Below are positions 16,987-25,615 of a DNA stretch of 64,000 bases, in pieces. Positions within the stretch are counted from its first letter, which is position 1; every line of letters starts with the position of its first letter. Under the pieces are notes generated by a model. It ran no database searches. It saw nothing but the letters and a program-made list of their open reading frames with translations, and was not told the origin of the DNA. Position numbers and translations under genes: made by a program. The DNA lies in assembly GCF_005144585.1 (NCBI RefSeq), contig NZ_SSMQ01000048.1, forward strand, positions 32,029-96,028, written 5' to 3'. The stretch comes from Polyangium fumosum (GTDB taxonomy: Bacteria > Myxococcota_A > Polyangia > Polyangiales > Polyangiaceae).

Positions 16987-18771
16987 ATGAAGGTCCATCC
17001 GATGTTCGCCGACGTCAGGTTCGAACCACCCGGCCCCGGCCCGTGGGAGCTCGAAAATTCGCATTTCTCGCGCCCTGCGACGCGGTTCGGCGCGGACGCC
17101 CTGAAGGAGGGCATGCCGATCGGGTTCGCCAAGGGAATGGAGCGATACGGGCTTCCCATGAAAGGGATCAGCCTCGTCATGGTGAATGGCTTCGCCTACG
17201 CCCAGATGCAGCCTCTCGGCGTCCCGGCGGGCGTCGCGAGCCTGGGCAGCGGGCCGCCGCCGAAGCCCGTGATGTGGCTCCTTTTCCGCCTGCATCCCCA
17301 GATCCGCGCGCGGTTCAAGCGATGCGAGCAGGTGTTCGAATCGAAGCTCTGGCGCGCGGATCTCGGGCACTGGGACAGGGTCGACAAACCACGCGCCATC
17401 GAGAAACACCTGGCCCTCCAGGCGATCGATCCGGCCTCGCTCGACCTCGGCGCGCTCCGGGAACACCTGAAGCGCACGCGGACGCACATGGCGGAGATGA
17501 TCACGCTCCACCACGAATACAACTTCACGGTCATGCTGCCGACGGGCGATTACATCGCGCACGTCCGCGAATGGACGGGCGTGAGCTCGGGCGAGGCGCT
17601 CGCGCTCTTGCGAGGCACGTCGCCGCTCGCCCGCGGCATCGCCATCGACGAGCTCGAAGCGCTGGCGAAGGCGCTCCGCGCAAGCGAGGAGGGGCGCCGG
17701 GTGCTCACGCGGCAGGGCGATGCGCAGGCCACGCTCGACGCGCTCGTGGCGATGCCGGGGGAGGTCGGGACGGCGGCGCGTGCGTACCTGGATCTCGTGC
17801 GGTGCCGGTCGATCGGATACGACATCTCGGACAAGACCGCGGGCGAGCTGCCGGACATGCTCGTCCGGGCGATTCGAGCGACGGTCGAGGAGAACCGTGC
17901 GGACGACGCGCTCGCCACGCGTGACGCGAAGGAGCGGGAGATCCGCGCGCGCGTGCCGGCTGCACACCGGTCGCATTTCGACGAGCTGCTCGGCGAGGCG
18001 CGGCGCGTGAACCGGCTGCGCGACGAGCGAGGCATTTACGGCGATAGCTGGGGGACCGGGCTCGCGCGCAGGGCCGTGCTCGAAGTGGGGCGCCGGCTCG
18101 CCTCTGCCGGGAAGATCGAGGATCCCGAGCGCGCCACGGACCTCACGATCGACGAGATGGTCGCGCTCCTCGAAGGCCGCTCGGGCCCTTCTGCGGCGGA
18201 GCTCTCCAAGCGCGCGCTTTATCGAGCGACGATGACCCTCGACCACGCGCCGCCGTGGTTGAATGCGCCGCCCGGCGAACCACCGCCTCTCGACGTCTTC
18301 CCGGCCGCGGCGCGCCGCGCGATGAAGGCCATGAACGTGCTCATGGACGACATGACCGCGGAGCACACGAACACGAGCAAATCGCCCGAACCCGAAATCA
18401 AGAACGCCGCCGCGCGTGTCCAGGGCCTCACCATCAATGCGGGCGTGTACGAAGGAACGGCGCGTGTCGTGCTCGATCCTGCGGATTTCGGGCGAATCCA
18501 GAAAGGCGACGTGCTCGTGACGCGGTCGACCTCGGCCTATTTCAACGTCGTGCTCCCGCTGCTCGGCGCGATCGTGACCGATCGGGGAGGGCAGCTCTCC
18601 CACGCGGCGATCGTGGCGCGCGAATACGGCATCCCCGGGATCGTCGGCACGAAGGCGGCGACGGCGACGATCCCCGACGGCGCGCGCGTACGCGTGGACG
18701 GTGAAACCGGCGAAGTGACGATCCTCGCCGCCGCGCCCGCGCCCTCGCTCGCGCCGGAGGTGGCGTTGTGA
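16987..18771 (+). CDS. PEP-synthase/rifampin-phosphotransferase-like subunit: substrate and swivelling-His domains
   Basis: About 594 residues. The C-terminal part (about 440-590) is the PEP-utilising swivelling domain with the phospho-carrier His in GGQLSHAAIVAREYGIP (about residue 539). The larger N-terminal part (GPWELENSHFSRP..., VNGFAYAQMQP) resembles the central substrate-binding region of such enzymes. The ATP-grasp part is absent here and is encoded by the next gene, which overlaps by four bases (GTGA). Family members move a phosphoryl group from ATP through His to pyruvate, phenol (phenylphosphate synthase, also two-subunit) or rifamycin. Together the two chains have about 860 residues, close to single-chain rifampin phosphotransferase, but in swapped order. 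GAGG lies before ATG 16987; GTG 16978 is an alternative start. Confidence 0.85.
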   Translation: MKVHPMFADVRFEPPGPGPWELENSHFSRPATRFGADALKEGMPIGFAKGMERYGLPMKGISLVMVNGFAYAQMQPLGVPAGVASLGSGPPPKPVMWLLFRLHPQIRARFKRCEQVFESKLWRADLGHWDRVDKPRAIEKHLALQAIDPASLDLGALREHLKRTRTHMAEMITLHHEYNFTVMLPTGDYIAHVREWTGVSSGEALALLRGTSPLARGIAIDELEALAKALRASEEGRRVLTRQGDAQATLDALVAMPGEVGTAARAYLDLVRCRSIGYDISDKTAGELPDMLVRAIRATVEENRADDALATRDAKEREIRARVPAAHRSHFDELLGEARRVNRLRDERGIYGDSWGTGLARRAVLEVGRRLASAGKIEDPERATDLTIDEMVALLEGRSGPSAAELSKRALYRATMTLDHAPPWLNAPPGEPPPLDVFPAAARRAMKAMNVLMDDMTAEHTNTSKSPEPEIKNAAARVQGLTINAGVYEGTARVVLDPADFGRIQKGDVLVTRSTSAYFNVVLPLLGAIVTDRGGQLSHAAIVAREYGIPGIVGTKAATATIPDGARVRVDGETGEVTILAAAPAPSLAPEVAL

Positions 18772-19574
18772 TCGCCGCGCTCGACGCACACCTGCCGGAG
18801 GCCGAGTTCGGCGGAAAGGCCGCGCAGCTCGGGCAAGCGCATCGAAGCGGCCTGCCCGTGCCGCCGGCGTTTGCGCTCTCGTCCGACTTCGTGGATCACG
18901 TCGTCGCGGGGGACGAAGCGCGGCTCGGCCGGCTCTTCGACGCGTTCGCGACGCTCGCCGGGCCCGTGGCGGTCCGGTCCTCCGGGATCGGCGAGGACGG
19001 CGCCGCGGCGAGTTTTGCCGGGCAACACGCGACGGTCTTGAACGTGCGCAGCCCGCACCAGTTGCGAGGCGCGCTCGCGACCGTGCACGGCTCGGCACGC
19101 ACGGCGTCGGCGCTCGCCTATCGACGCAAGCTCGGGCTCCCGCCGGAGCCTCGGATGGGCGTCGTCGTGCAGCGGCTCGTCCTCGCCGAGTGCGCGGGCG
19201 TGCTCTTCACCCGCCACCCGACGACGGGCGCCGACGAGCGCGTCATCGAGGCGACCTGGGGCCTCGGCGAGGCGGTCGTCGCGGGGATCGTCACGCCGGA
19301 CCATTATCGCGTGGCCCGCGGCGGGCGTGTCCTCGAAAAGAGGCCCGGCGAGAAGGATTGCGCGATCGCGTGGAGCGAGGACGGCGGAACGATCGAGGTC
19401 CCCGTCCCGGCGCATCGGGTCGAAGCCTTTTGCCTCGACGACGCGCGCCTCGTGGCCCTCGACGCGCTGGCCTCGGCGTGTGAAGCGGCCTTCGGCGGGA
19501 CGCAGGATCTCGAATGGGCGTTCGCCGAGGATCGCCTGTATCTGCTCCAGAGGAGAGCGATCACCCGTGGCTGA
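18768..19574 (+). CDS. PEP/pyruvate-binding (ATP-grasp) subunit
   Basis: A 268-residue protein that is the N-terminal ATP-binding domain of PEP synthase/PPDK as a separate chain. Family marks are FGGKAAQLGQ, VAVRSSGIGEDGAAASFAGQHAT, VVVQRLV..CAGVLFTRHP, WGLGEAVVAG and the terminal DLEWAFAEDRLYLLQRRAI. It should autophosphorylate the His of the upstream subunit with ATP. GTG start overlaps the stop of the previous gene, a sign of translational coupling. At 268 residues it is shorter than the usual domain of about 320. The MFS gene starts inside its last codons. Confidence 0.88.
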   Translation: MIAALDAHLPEAEFGGKAAQLGQAHRSGLPVPPAFALSSDFVDHVVAGDEARLGRLFDAFATLAGPVAVRSSGIGEDGAAASFAGQHATVLNVRSPHQLRGALATVHGSARTASALAYRRKLGLPPEPRMGVVVQRLVLAECAGVLFTRHPTTGADERVIEATWGLGEAVVAGIVTPDHYRVARGGRVLEKRPGEKDCAIAWSEDGGTIEVPVPAHRVEAFCLDDARLVALDALASACEAAFGGTQDLEWAFAEDRLYLLQRRAITRG

Positions 19575-20943
19575 ACAAGGGCCTCGTGTGCCCACACGCT
19601 TGCTCGTCGCGATTGCCTTGTCGGCCTCGCTCGCGCCGCTCAACTCCACGATGGTCGCCGTCGCGCTGCCCGAAATGTCGCGCGACCTCGGCGCCGAGTC
19701 GAGCGTGCTCCGGCAGGGGCTCGTGACGAGTTATCTGCTCACGAACATCGTCCTGCAGAGCCCGGGCGGCAAGCTCGGCGATCGGCTCGGGTACCGGCGG
19801 GCGCTCGCGATGGGCCAGATCCTCTTCGCGCTCGGCGCCACGCTCGCCTACGTCTGGCCCCTCCTCCCGGGGCTCACGGCGGCGCGGATTCTCATGGCCG
19901 CGGGCGGCGCGATCCTCGCCCCGAGCGCGTTCGCCATGCTGCGCACCGAGCTGCCGCCGGAGGTGCGCGCCCGCGCGTTCGGCGCGATGGGCGCCATGAT
20001 GGGGCTCTCGGCGGGCCTCGGCCCGAAGGTCGGGGCGCTGCTCGTGACGCATTTCGGGTGGACGTCCATTTTCCTCGCGAACGTCCCGGTCCTCCTCCTC
20101 TCCGCCGCGCTCGTGCATCTCGGCGCGCCCGCGGCCGCGCCGCCGAAAGAGGCCGCGCCGCGACCCCGCTTCGACGTGCTCGGCTCCGTGCTCCTCGGGG
20201 CCTCGCTGCTCGGGCTCGTGATCGGCCTCGAAAACAAGGATCTCCGGTGGGCCGCCGCGCTCGGCGTGGTCGGGCTCGTTCCTTTTGCGTGGTGGGAGCA
20301 GCGCGCCGCGGATCCCATCATCGATTTCTCGTTGTTCAAGCGCCGGAGCTTCGTCGCGGGCAGCTTGCTCATCGCCATCCAGAACTTCGCCATGTACTCG
20401 ATGCTGTTCGAGCTTCCGCAGGTCGCGGGGCGGCTCTTCGTCGCGGGGCCACGTGACGTCGGCAATACGCTGGTGACGATGATGGCCATGATGATCGTCG
20501 CGTCCCCCCTCGCCGGGCGCGCGTCCGAGCGCTTCGGGGCGCGCGCCGTGGCGCTCGCCGGATCTGCGCTTGCGCTCGTGGGAATGACGCTGCTCGTGTT
20601 CCTCCCTTGGAATGCCGTGACGGACGCGGTGCCTGCGCTCGGCTTGCTCGGCCTGGGCCTTGGCCTCACGTCGGCGCCCTCGCAAGCCTCCTCGATCAGC
20701 GACGTGCCCCGGGAAAAAAGCGGAATGGCGGCGGGCCTCACCTCCACCATGCGTTACCTCGGCGGCATTGCCGGCTTGACCGTGCTCGGCTTCGTCCTCA
20801 CGGAGAGCCCGGTCCCCGAGATCGCCCGGCGCGAGCATGCCACTTCGATCGTGATCTTCTGCGCATCCCTCGTCGTGACCCTCGGCTGCGCGGCGCTCCT
20901 CCCGGGCCGCCTCCCGCCGCCCGTGCCCGCAGCCTCGCGCTGA
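19567..20943 (+). CDS. MFS drug exporter, DHA2/EmrB-QacA type
   Basis: A 458-residue membrane protein with a dozen or more hydrophobic segments. TM1 is LLVAIALSASLAPLNSTMVAVALP; motif A is GKLGDRLGYRRAL. The helix 5 region has GAMGAMMGLSAGLGPKVGALL, resembling the antiporter motif C. Family members export hydrophobic drugs in exchange for protons. The GTG start overlaps the previous gene by 8 bp, with GAGGAG upstream inside that gene. As third gene of the TetR-controlled operon it suggests that the operon detoxifies and expels a compound. Confidence 0.88.
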   Translation: MAEQGPRVPTRLLVAIALSASLAPLNSTMVAVALPEMSRDLGAESSVLRQGLVTSYLLTNIVLQSPGGKLGDRLGYRRALAMGQILFALGATLAYVWPLLPGLTAARILMAAGGAILAPSAFAMLRTELPPEVRARAFGAMGAMMGLSAGLGPKVGALLVTHFGWTSIFLANVPVLLLSAALVHLGAPAAAPPKEAAPRPRFDVLGSVLLGASLLGLVIGLENKDLRWAAALGVVGLVPFAWWEQRAADPIIDFSLFKRRSFVAGSLLIAIQNFAMYSMLFELPQVAGRLFVAGPRDVGNTLVTMMAMMIVASPLAGRASERFGARAVALAGSALALVGMTLLVFLPWNAVTDAVPALGLLGLGLGLTSAPSQASSISDVPREKSGMAAGLTSTMRYLGGIAGLTVLGFVLTESPVPEIARREHATSIVIFCASLVVTLGCAALLPGRLPPPVPAASR

Positions 20944-20950
20944 GCCCGCC

Positions 20951-23900
20951 TCAGAGATCGACCCGCTTGCGGTTGTCCGACGACACGCGGTCGATGAGCT
21001 TGTTGTTCGGATCGAAGCCAGCTTCATAAGGCTCCGCGTCGACCACGACGGTCACCTGCTCGTGCTGCTTCGTCACGTGGTGCCGCTCCAGGTACAGCAC
21101 CTCCTCGTCCGCCTCCTTGCCTGACTTGCCGCGCGCGAACACGCCGACCTCGATCCAGTCATCGAGCTCGCCCGGCGTCTCCTTGCCCGTGCCGTCGGCG
21201 TAACGCTTGTCCGCGAACAGGTCGAGCGTCACCTCGTACTTGCCGTCGTCGCGCTTGCGTGCGGTCGCCGCCTCGACCCGGTTGTCATAGAAGCAGATCT
21301 TCTCGAACAGATCGGTGATCAGCGCCTCGTGCGCCGGGCCGGCCTCGGCGCGGATGTACGCCAGAAGCTCGGCCGACGTCGTGTACGGCGGCTGCTGGTA
21401 CCCTTTGTCTTGCAAGAACTTCTTCAGCGCGCGGTTCAGCGCGGCCTCGCCGATCTCCTCGCGCAGGCGGTAGAACACCAGCGATCCCTTCTGGTAGTGG
21501 ATGTATTGCTGGTTCTCCACCCGGTAGAGCGGCAGCTCCTCGACCCGCTCGCCGCCGCGGCCGGCGAGGTACTTGTCGAGCTCGTCCTTGAGGAAACGTC
21601 GCATCTTGGGGCGGCCGTATTCCTGCTCCATCACCATCAACGCCGAGTACTGCGAAAGCGACTCCGACAGCACGGTCGCCCCCTGCACGTTGGCGCCGAT
21701 CACCTGGTGCGCCCACCACTGGTGCGCGATCTCGTGCGCGGTCACGTAAAACACGTAATCGACGGCGTTCGCGTCGCGCAGGTCGGCGATGAAGCCGATC
21801 GACTCCGAATAGGGGATGGTGTTGGCGAAGCTCTGGGCGAAGCTCGCGTACCCCGGAAACTCGATGATCCGCACCTGGCGGTGCTGGTAGGGCGTGAAGT
21901 TGGCCTCGTAATAGGCCAGCGACTTCTGCACCGCCTCGATCATGCGATCGACGTTGTACGGATGTTTGGGGTCGTAATAGATTTCGATCGGGATCTGCCC
22001 GGGCGTGCCTTCCTTGTAAAACGCCTTCTTCACCTGCCAGCGCGCCGACAGGAAGGCGTAGAAGTTCAGCATCGGCCGGTCCATGGCATAGCTGAAGCAG
22101 CGACGGCCGTCGCGCTGGAACTCCTCCTTCAGGTAGCCCGGCGCGAGCGCGGTCTGATCCGGCGCGGTGCAAATGGTGGTCTTGAAGTCGAGCCAATCGG
22201 CGTCGTCGTCGACATAGGTGCTCGCGCGCGCCGCCTCGTCTTCGAGCTTCGGCATGCGGGTGGGCTCGCCGAGCCCGCGCTTGCGGCGGTCGTTCCGGTC
22301 GTCGATCTGCACGCGCTCGTCGTAGCCGAGCTGCGGGAACATGCGGTTGTTGAAGAAGCTCCCGTTCTCGACGATCTGCGTCTGCGCGAGCTCGTTCGTG
22401 ATGCCTCTCGGGTGGTAATCGAGCTGGAAGCGCACCTCGCGCTCCTCGCCCGGCTGCATCGGCCGCGCGAGACGATAGATGCGGTAGCCCAGCGGGGCAT
22501 CGTGTTTCACGAGCTCGGCGCCGCCGAAATCGATGGACACGAGCGCCTTGTCGTCGGTGACGTTGATGTGCACCTCCTCGATCGGCGCGGCGTGGGGGTT
22601 GTGCACGCGGTAGACCCCGTCGATGCGCACCACCTGCGTCTCGGGACGTAGGTCGATCTGCGTGGACGAGGCCCGGATCCTCGGCTGCGGCAGATGCTTG
22701 TAGCGGCCGTATTCGTTTTCGTACCGCGCCGCGAGGTCGAGGTTCTGCTCCGGCGAGCGGTACTCGTTGCGGATGTTCGTGTTCCAGAACAGGAAGCCGC
22801 CCACGGCCACGAACGAGAGCAGGCCGAGCCCGAAGGCCACGCCCAGCCGGCCGCGCAGCCGCTGCCGCGCGACCACGAAGCGCTCGCGCCGGCTGTTGAC
22901 GCTGCCGCGCACCCAGAATGCCACCGACAGGAGCAGCAGCGAAAGCAGGAGCAGGCCCCAGTACCCCTGGAACCAGAGCTGCGCCGACAGGAAATGGCCA
23001 TAGCCATTCATGTCCGAGTACGGCGCGTTCGGCCAGCTCCCGAAGTTGTAGAGGTGATGGGTGAAGTCCAGCAGGCCGAGCGCGGTCTGCAGGGCGAGCA
23101 CCAGGATCAGCAGCGCATACCCGACGAACTTGTTGTTGCAGAACACCTGCAGCGTCAATGCCAGGCCGCCCATCAGCACGTACACGCCGGCGTCGAGCGT
23201 GAGCGTCTTCAGGTACAGGAGCGGTTCGAGCTGGGTATACCCCTTGGCGAGCTGGATCAGCATCGCGGCGATTGCGCCGATCGCCTGGAAGGTGGCGATC
23301 ACGGCCAGGAGCGCCCCGAACTTCGCGAGGAGCGGCACCCAGCTCGGCACGGGCATCGCGTCGGTGACCTCGTGCATCTTCGCGCCGCGCTCCTTCCACA
23401 CGAGCTCGCCGGCGTAGAACAGCACGATGATCACCAGCAGGAAGCTGTAGCTGCCCTGCAGCGCGGACAGCATCTGCGAGGTCACCGGGTGAATCGGCGT
23501 CTCGTACATGGTGTGGCGGAGCAGCGCGCTCGGGATGAAATTGGCGATTCCGAACGCGAGCATCACCAGGAACGGCACGCTCCGAAACACGCCCACGGTG
23601 TCGAAGCGCAATTGACGCAGAAACTGCCGCCCCACCGTGGAGGTCGTGAAGACGGGCTCGGGCCTGTGCACCGCCGCGGCGGCGGGCCGGGCCGCGCGCT
23701 CCGGCGCGGCGAGCGCCTCTCCCTTCGCCTTTCGGCCCCAGCGCCTGCGGCCGGTGCCGCTGCGCTCGGTCTTGAACAGCGCGAAGGTCGCCGCGAACAA
23801 CGCCGCGGCGATGGCCGTCCAGAGCACGCGGTTGGCGAGGAGGTAGCCCCCGAGGGCCGGCAGGCCGGTGTTGCGCTCCTCGGCCGACCAGTAGCGGATG

Positions 23901-24556
23901 GTGCGTTCGAGGGCGCGCGCGCCGAGCGGCTCCATCAGCGTGGCGATCCAGACGTTGTCGAGGTCGCGCAAGAGCGCCGAGCTCGTGCCGTACAGCACGA
24001 AGAACGCGATCACGCCGATGTAGACCCACAGAATGCTGCGTGTCACCACCGCCATCAGCGAGAGCAGCGCGCCGGTGAAGAGCAGATTCGGAACGACGAA
24101 GACCACGAACGCCCAGAAGTAAGGCTTCAGCGAGACCGGCCCGAGGCGCGCAGGGTCGATCCACGGCATGAACTGGGCGATGAACATGCCCAGGCCAATC
24201 GCGATGTACACGACCAAACTTGCCGTGAGCGCCGCGCCGAGACGCCCGAGGAGGTAATCGCGTTTGCGGATGGGGCTCGCGAAGAAGAGCTCCGCGGTGC
24301 CCTGTTCGAAGTCGCGCAAAAGGGCGCTGTTGATGAAGATCGTGATGACCAGCATTCCGAACAGCGTGAAGAGCGCGAACCAGGTGGCGAGGACCGTCGG
24401 CGCGTTCCGGAAGACGTTGCCGATGCTCCCGCCCATCCGGACGGCCTCGCTGCTGGCCGCCCCGAAGGCCAGGAGCCCGAACAAGCCGGCGATGAGCCAG
24501 AGCAGGGGCGCACGGAGCTGCTCGCGCAGCTCGAAGCGGAAGAGTTCACGGATCAT
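20951..24556 (-). CDS. ABC-2-type permease fused to an M1-family metallopeptidase
   Basis: A 1201-residue inner-membrane protein. The first part (about 1-580) has two sets of membrane segments of ABC-2 permease type (LLWLIAGLFGLLAFGAAS, LLGRLGAALTASLVVYIAI, FLVMLAFGIANFIPSALL). The rest is an extracytoplasmic M1 aminopeptidase-like domain with zinc motif HEIAHQWW (His about 939) and a downstream Glu in LSESLSQYSALMVM. Fusions of this kind are known in bacterial genomes next to an ABC ATPase. The usual GxMEN-type substrate loop is not obvious, so peptidase specificity is uncertain. The ATPase gene precedes it by 8 bp. The pair may couple membrane export or sensing with peptide cleavage. Confidence 0.9.
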   Translation of the reverse strand: MIRELFRFELREQLRAPLLWLIAGLFGLLAFGAASSEAVRMGGSIGNVFRNAPTVLATWFALFTLFGMLVITIFINSALLRDFEQGTAELFFASPIRKRDYLLGRLGAALTASLVVYIAIGLGMFIAQFMPWIDPARLGPVSLKPYFWAFVVFVVPNLLFTGALLSLMAVVTRSILWVYIGVIAFFVLYGTSSALLRDLDNVWIATLMEPLGARALERTIRYWSAEERNTGLPALGGYLLANRVLWTAIAAALFAATFALFKTERSGTGRRRWGRKAKGEALAAPERAARPAAAAVHRPEPVFTTSTVGRQFLRQLRFDTVGVFRSVPFLVMLAFGIANFIPSALLRHTMYETPIHPVTSQMLSALQGSYSFLLVIIVLFYAGELVWKERGAKMHEVTDAMPVPSWVPLLAKFGALLAVIATFQAIGAIAAMLIQLAKGYTQLEPLLYLKTLTLDAGVYVLMGGLALTLQVFCNNKFVGYALLILVLALQTALGLLDFTHHLYNFGSWPNAPYSDMNGYGHFLSAQLWFQGYWGLLLLSLLLLSVAFWVRGSVNSRRERFVVARQRLRGRLGVAFGLGLLSFVAVGGFLFWNTNIRNEYRSPEQNLDLAARYENEYGRYKHLPQPRIRASSTQIDLRPETQVVRIDGVYRVHNPHAAPIEEVHINVTDDKALVSIDFGGAELVKHDAPLGYRIYRLARPMQPGEEREVRFQLDYHPRGITNELAQTQIVENGSFFNNRMFPQLGYDERVQIDDRNDRRKRGLGEPTRMPKLEDEAARASTYVDDDADWLDFKTTICTAPDQTALAPGYLKEEFQRDGRRCFSYAMDRPMLNFYAFLSARWQVKKAFYKEGTPGQIPIEIYYDPKHPYNVDRMIEAVQKSLAYYEANFTPYQHRQVRIIEFPGYASFAQSFANTIPYSESIGFIADLRDANAVDYVFYVTAHEIAHQWWAHQVIGANVQGATVLSESLSQYSALMVMEQEYGRPKMRRFLKDELDKYLAGRGGERVEELPLYRVENQQYIHYQKGSLVFYRLREEIGEAALNRALKKFLQDKGYQQPPYTTSAELLAYIRAEAGPAHEALITDLFEKICFYDNRVEAATARKRDDGKYEVTLDLFADKRYADGTGKETPGELDDWIEVGVFARGKSGKEADEEVLYLERHHVTKQHEQVTVVVDAEPYEAGFDPNNKLIDRVSSDNRKRVDL

Positions 24557-24564
24557 GACGGCGC

Positions 24565-25452
24565 TCAGGCGGCCTGCGCGCGCAGGAGCTGGAAGTAAAC
24601 GTCTTCGAGGTTCGGCGCGACCTGCTCGAAGCCGTCGCCCGGGTCCTCGCCGCTGAACACGTGGATCACCGGCCGACCGGCGACGAGCCGCGTCGAGAGC
24701 ACGGTATGGCGCGCCTCGTAGTCGGAGAGCGTCGCTTTCGTCACCTGCTTGCGCCAGACCTGGTTTTCGAGCGCGGCAATCGCGTCACTCGGCTTTCCGG
24801 TCAAGAGCACCTTGCCCTTGTTCAGGATGGCCATGGTCGGGCACAGGTCGGTGACGTCTTCCACGATGTGCGTGGAGAGGATCACGGCGACGTTTTCGCC
24901 GATCTCGGCGAGCAGGTTGAGGAACCGATTGCGCTCCTCGGGATCGAGGCCGGCCGTGGGCTCGTCGACGATCACGAGGCGCGGGCGTCCGAGGAGCGCC
25001 TGCGCGACGCCGAAGCGCTGCCGCATGCCGCCCGAGTACGTGCCGAGCTTGCGCTTGCGCACGTCCCACAGGTTCACTTGCTGGAGCAGGCCGTCCACGA
25101 CCTCGCGGCGTTGCTTGCGCTCGGCGAGCCCCTTGAGCACGGCGAAATGCTCGAGCAGGTCCTCCGCGCTCACCTTGGGATACACCCCGAAATCCTGCGG
25201 CAGATAACCGAGCTGGCGCCGCACGGCGTCCTTGTCGCGCAGCACGTCGATGGTCTTGCCGTCGACGCCTTCCAGGGTGGCGGTGCCGCTGTCGGCCTCC
25301 TGCAAGGTCGCGAGCGTGCGCATCAGCGACGATTTGCCGGCGCCGTTCGGGCCGAGCAAGCCGAACATACCGCGCGGGATGTCGAGGGTGACGTCGTTCA
25401 GCGCGTGGACGCCGTTTTCGTAGGTCTTGCTGAGGTTGCGGATGGCGAGCAT
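24565..25452 (-). CDS. ABC transporter ATP-binding protein
   Basis: A 295-residue nucleotide-binding subunit of ABC-2 type. Walker A GPNGAGKSS, Q-loop YLPQDFGVYP, signature YSGGMRQR, Walker B LVIVDEPTAGLDP and switch His in STHIVEDV are all present, so it should be active. GGGAG stands before ATG 25452; an upstream in-frame ATG at 25476 would add eight residues. It sits directly upstream of the permease/peptidase fusion and almost certainly forms the complex with it. Confidence 0.93.
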   Translation of the reverse strand: MLAIRNLSKTYENGVHALNDVTLDIPRGMFGLLGPNGAGKSSLMRTLATLQEADSGTATLEGVDGKTIDVLRDKDAVRRQLGYLPQDFGVYPKVSAEDLLEHFAVLKGLAERKQRREVVDGLLQQVNLWDVRKRKLGTYSGGMRQRFGVAQALLGRPRLVIVDEPTAGLDPEERNRFLNLLAEIGENVAVILSTHIVEDVTDLCPTMAILNKGKVLLTGKPSDAIAALENQVWRKQVTKATLSDYEARHTVLSTRLVAGRPVIHVFSGEDPGDGFEQVAPNLEDVYFQLLRAQAA

Positions 25453-25615
25453 GGCTCCCTGCACGAGAAAGCCCATGGACAGCGCGCCGTCCTGGGGCGA
25501 TTGAACCGGGAATTGCCGTGTTCGCGTACCACGCTCCTCGCGCGGCGGTCAACGGGGCTCGGGGCGCCGAGCAAAGGAGCGTCGAGCACGGAGATGGCGG
25601 GTGATTTCCGTATTC

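Noticed and set aside
21285..24164. A 959-codon frame on the same strand as the fusion gene but in another phase
   Set aside because: Out-of-phase reading of the same gene; text such as RARRAR and no domain. I also considered a frameshift, but the 20951-24556 frame is complete.
22694..24598. A 634-codon plus-strand frame opposite the permease/peptidase fusion
   Set aside because: The minus strand has membrane segments and a zinc motif; this frame is Arg/Glu/Gln-rich noise.
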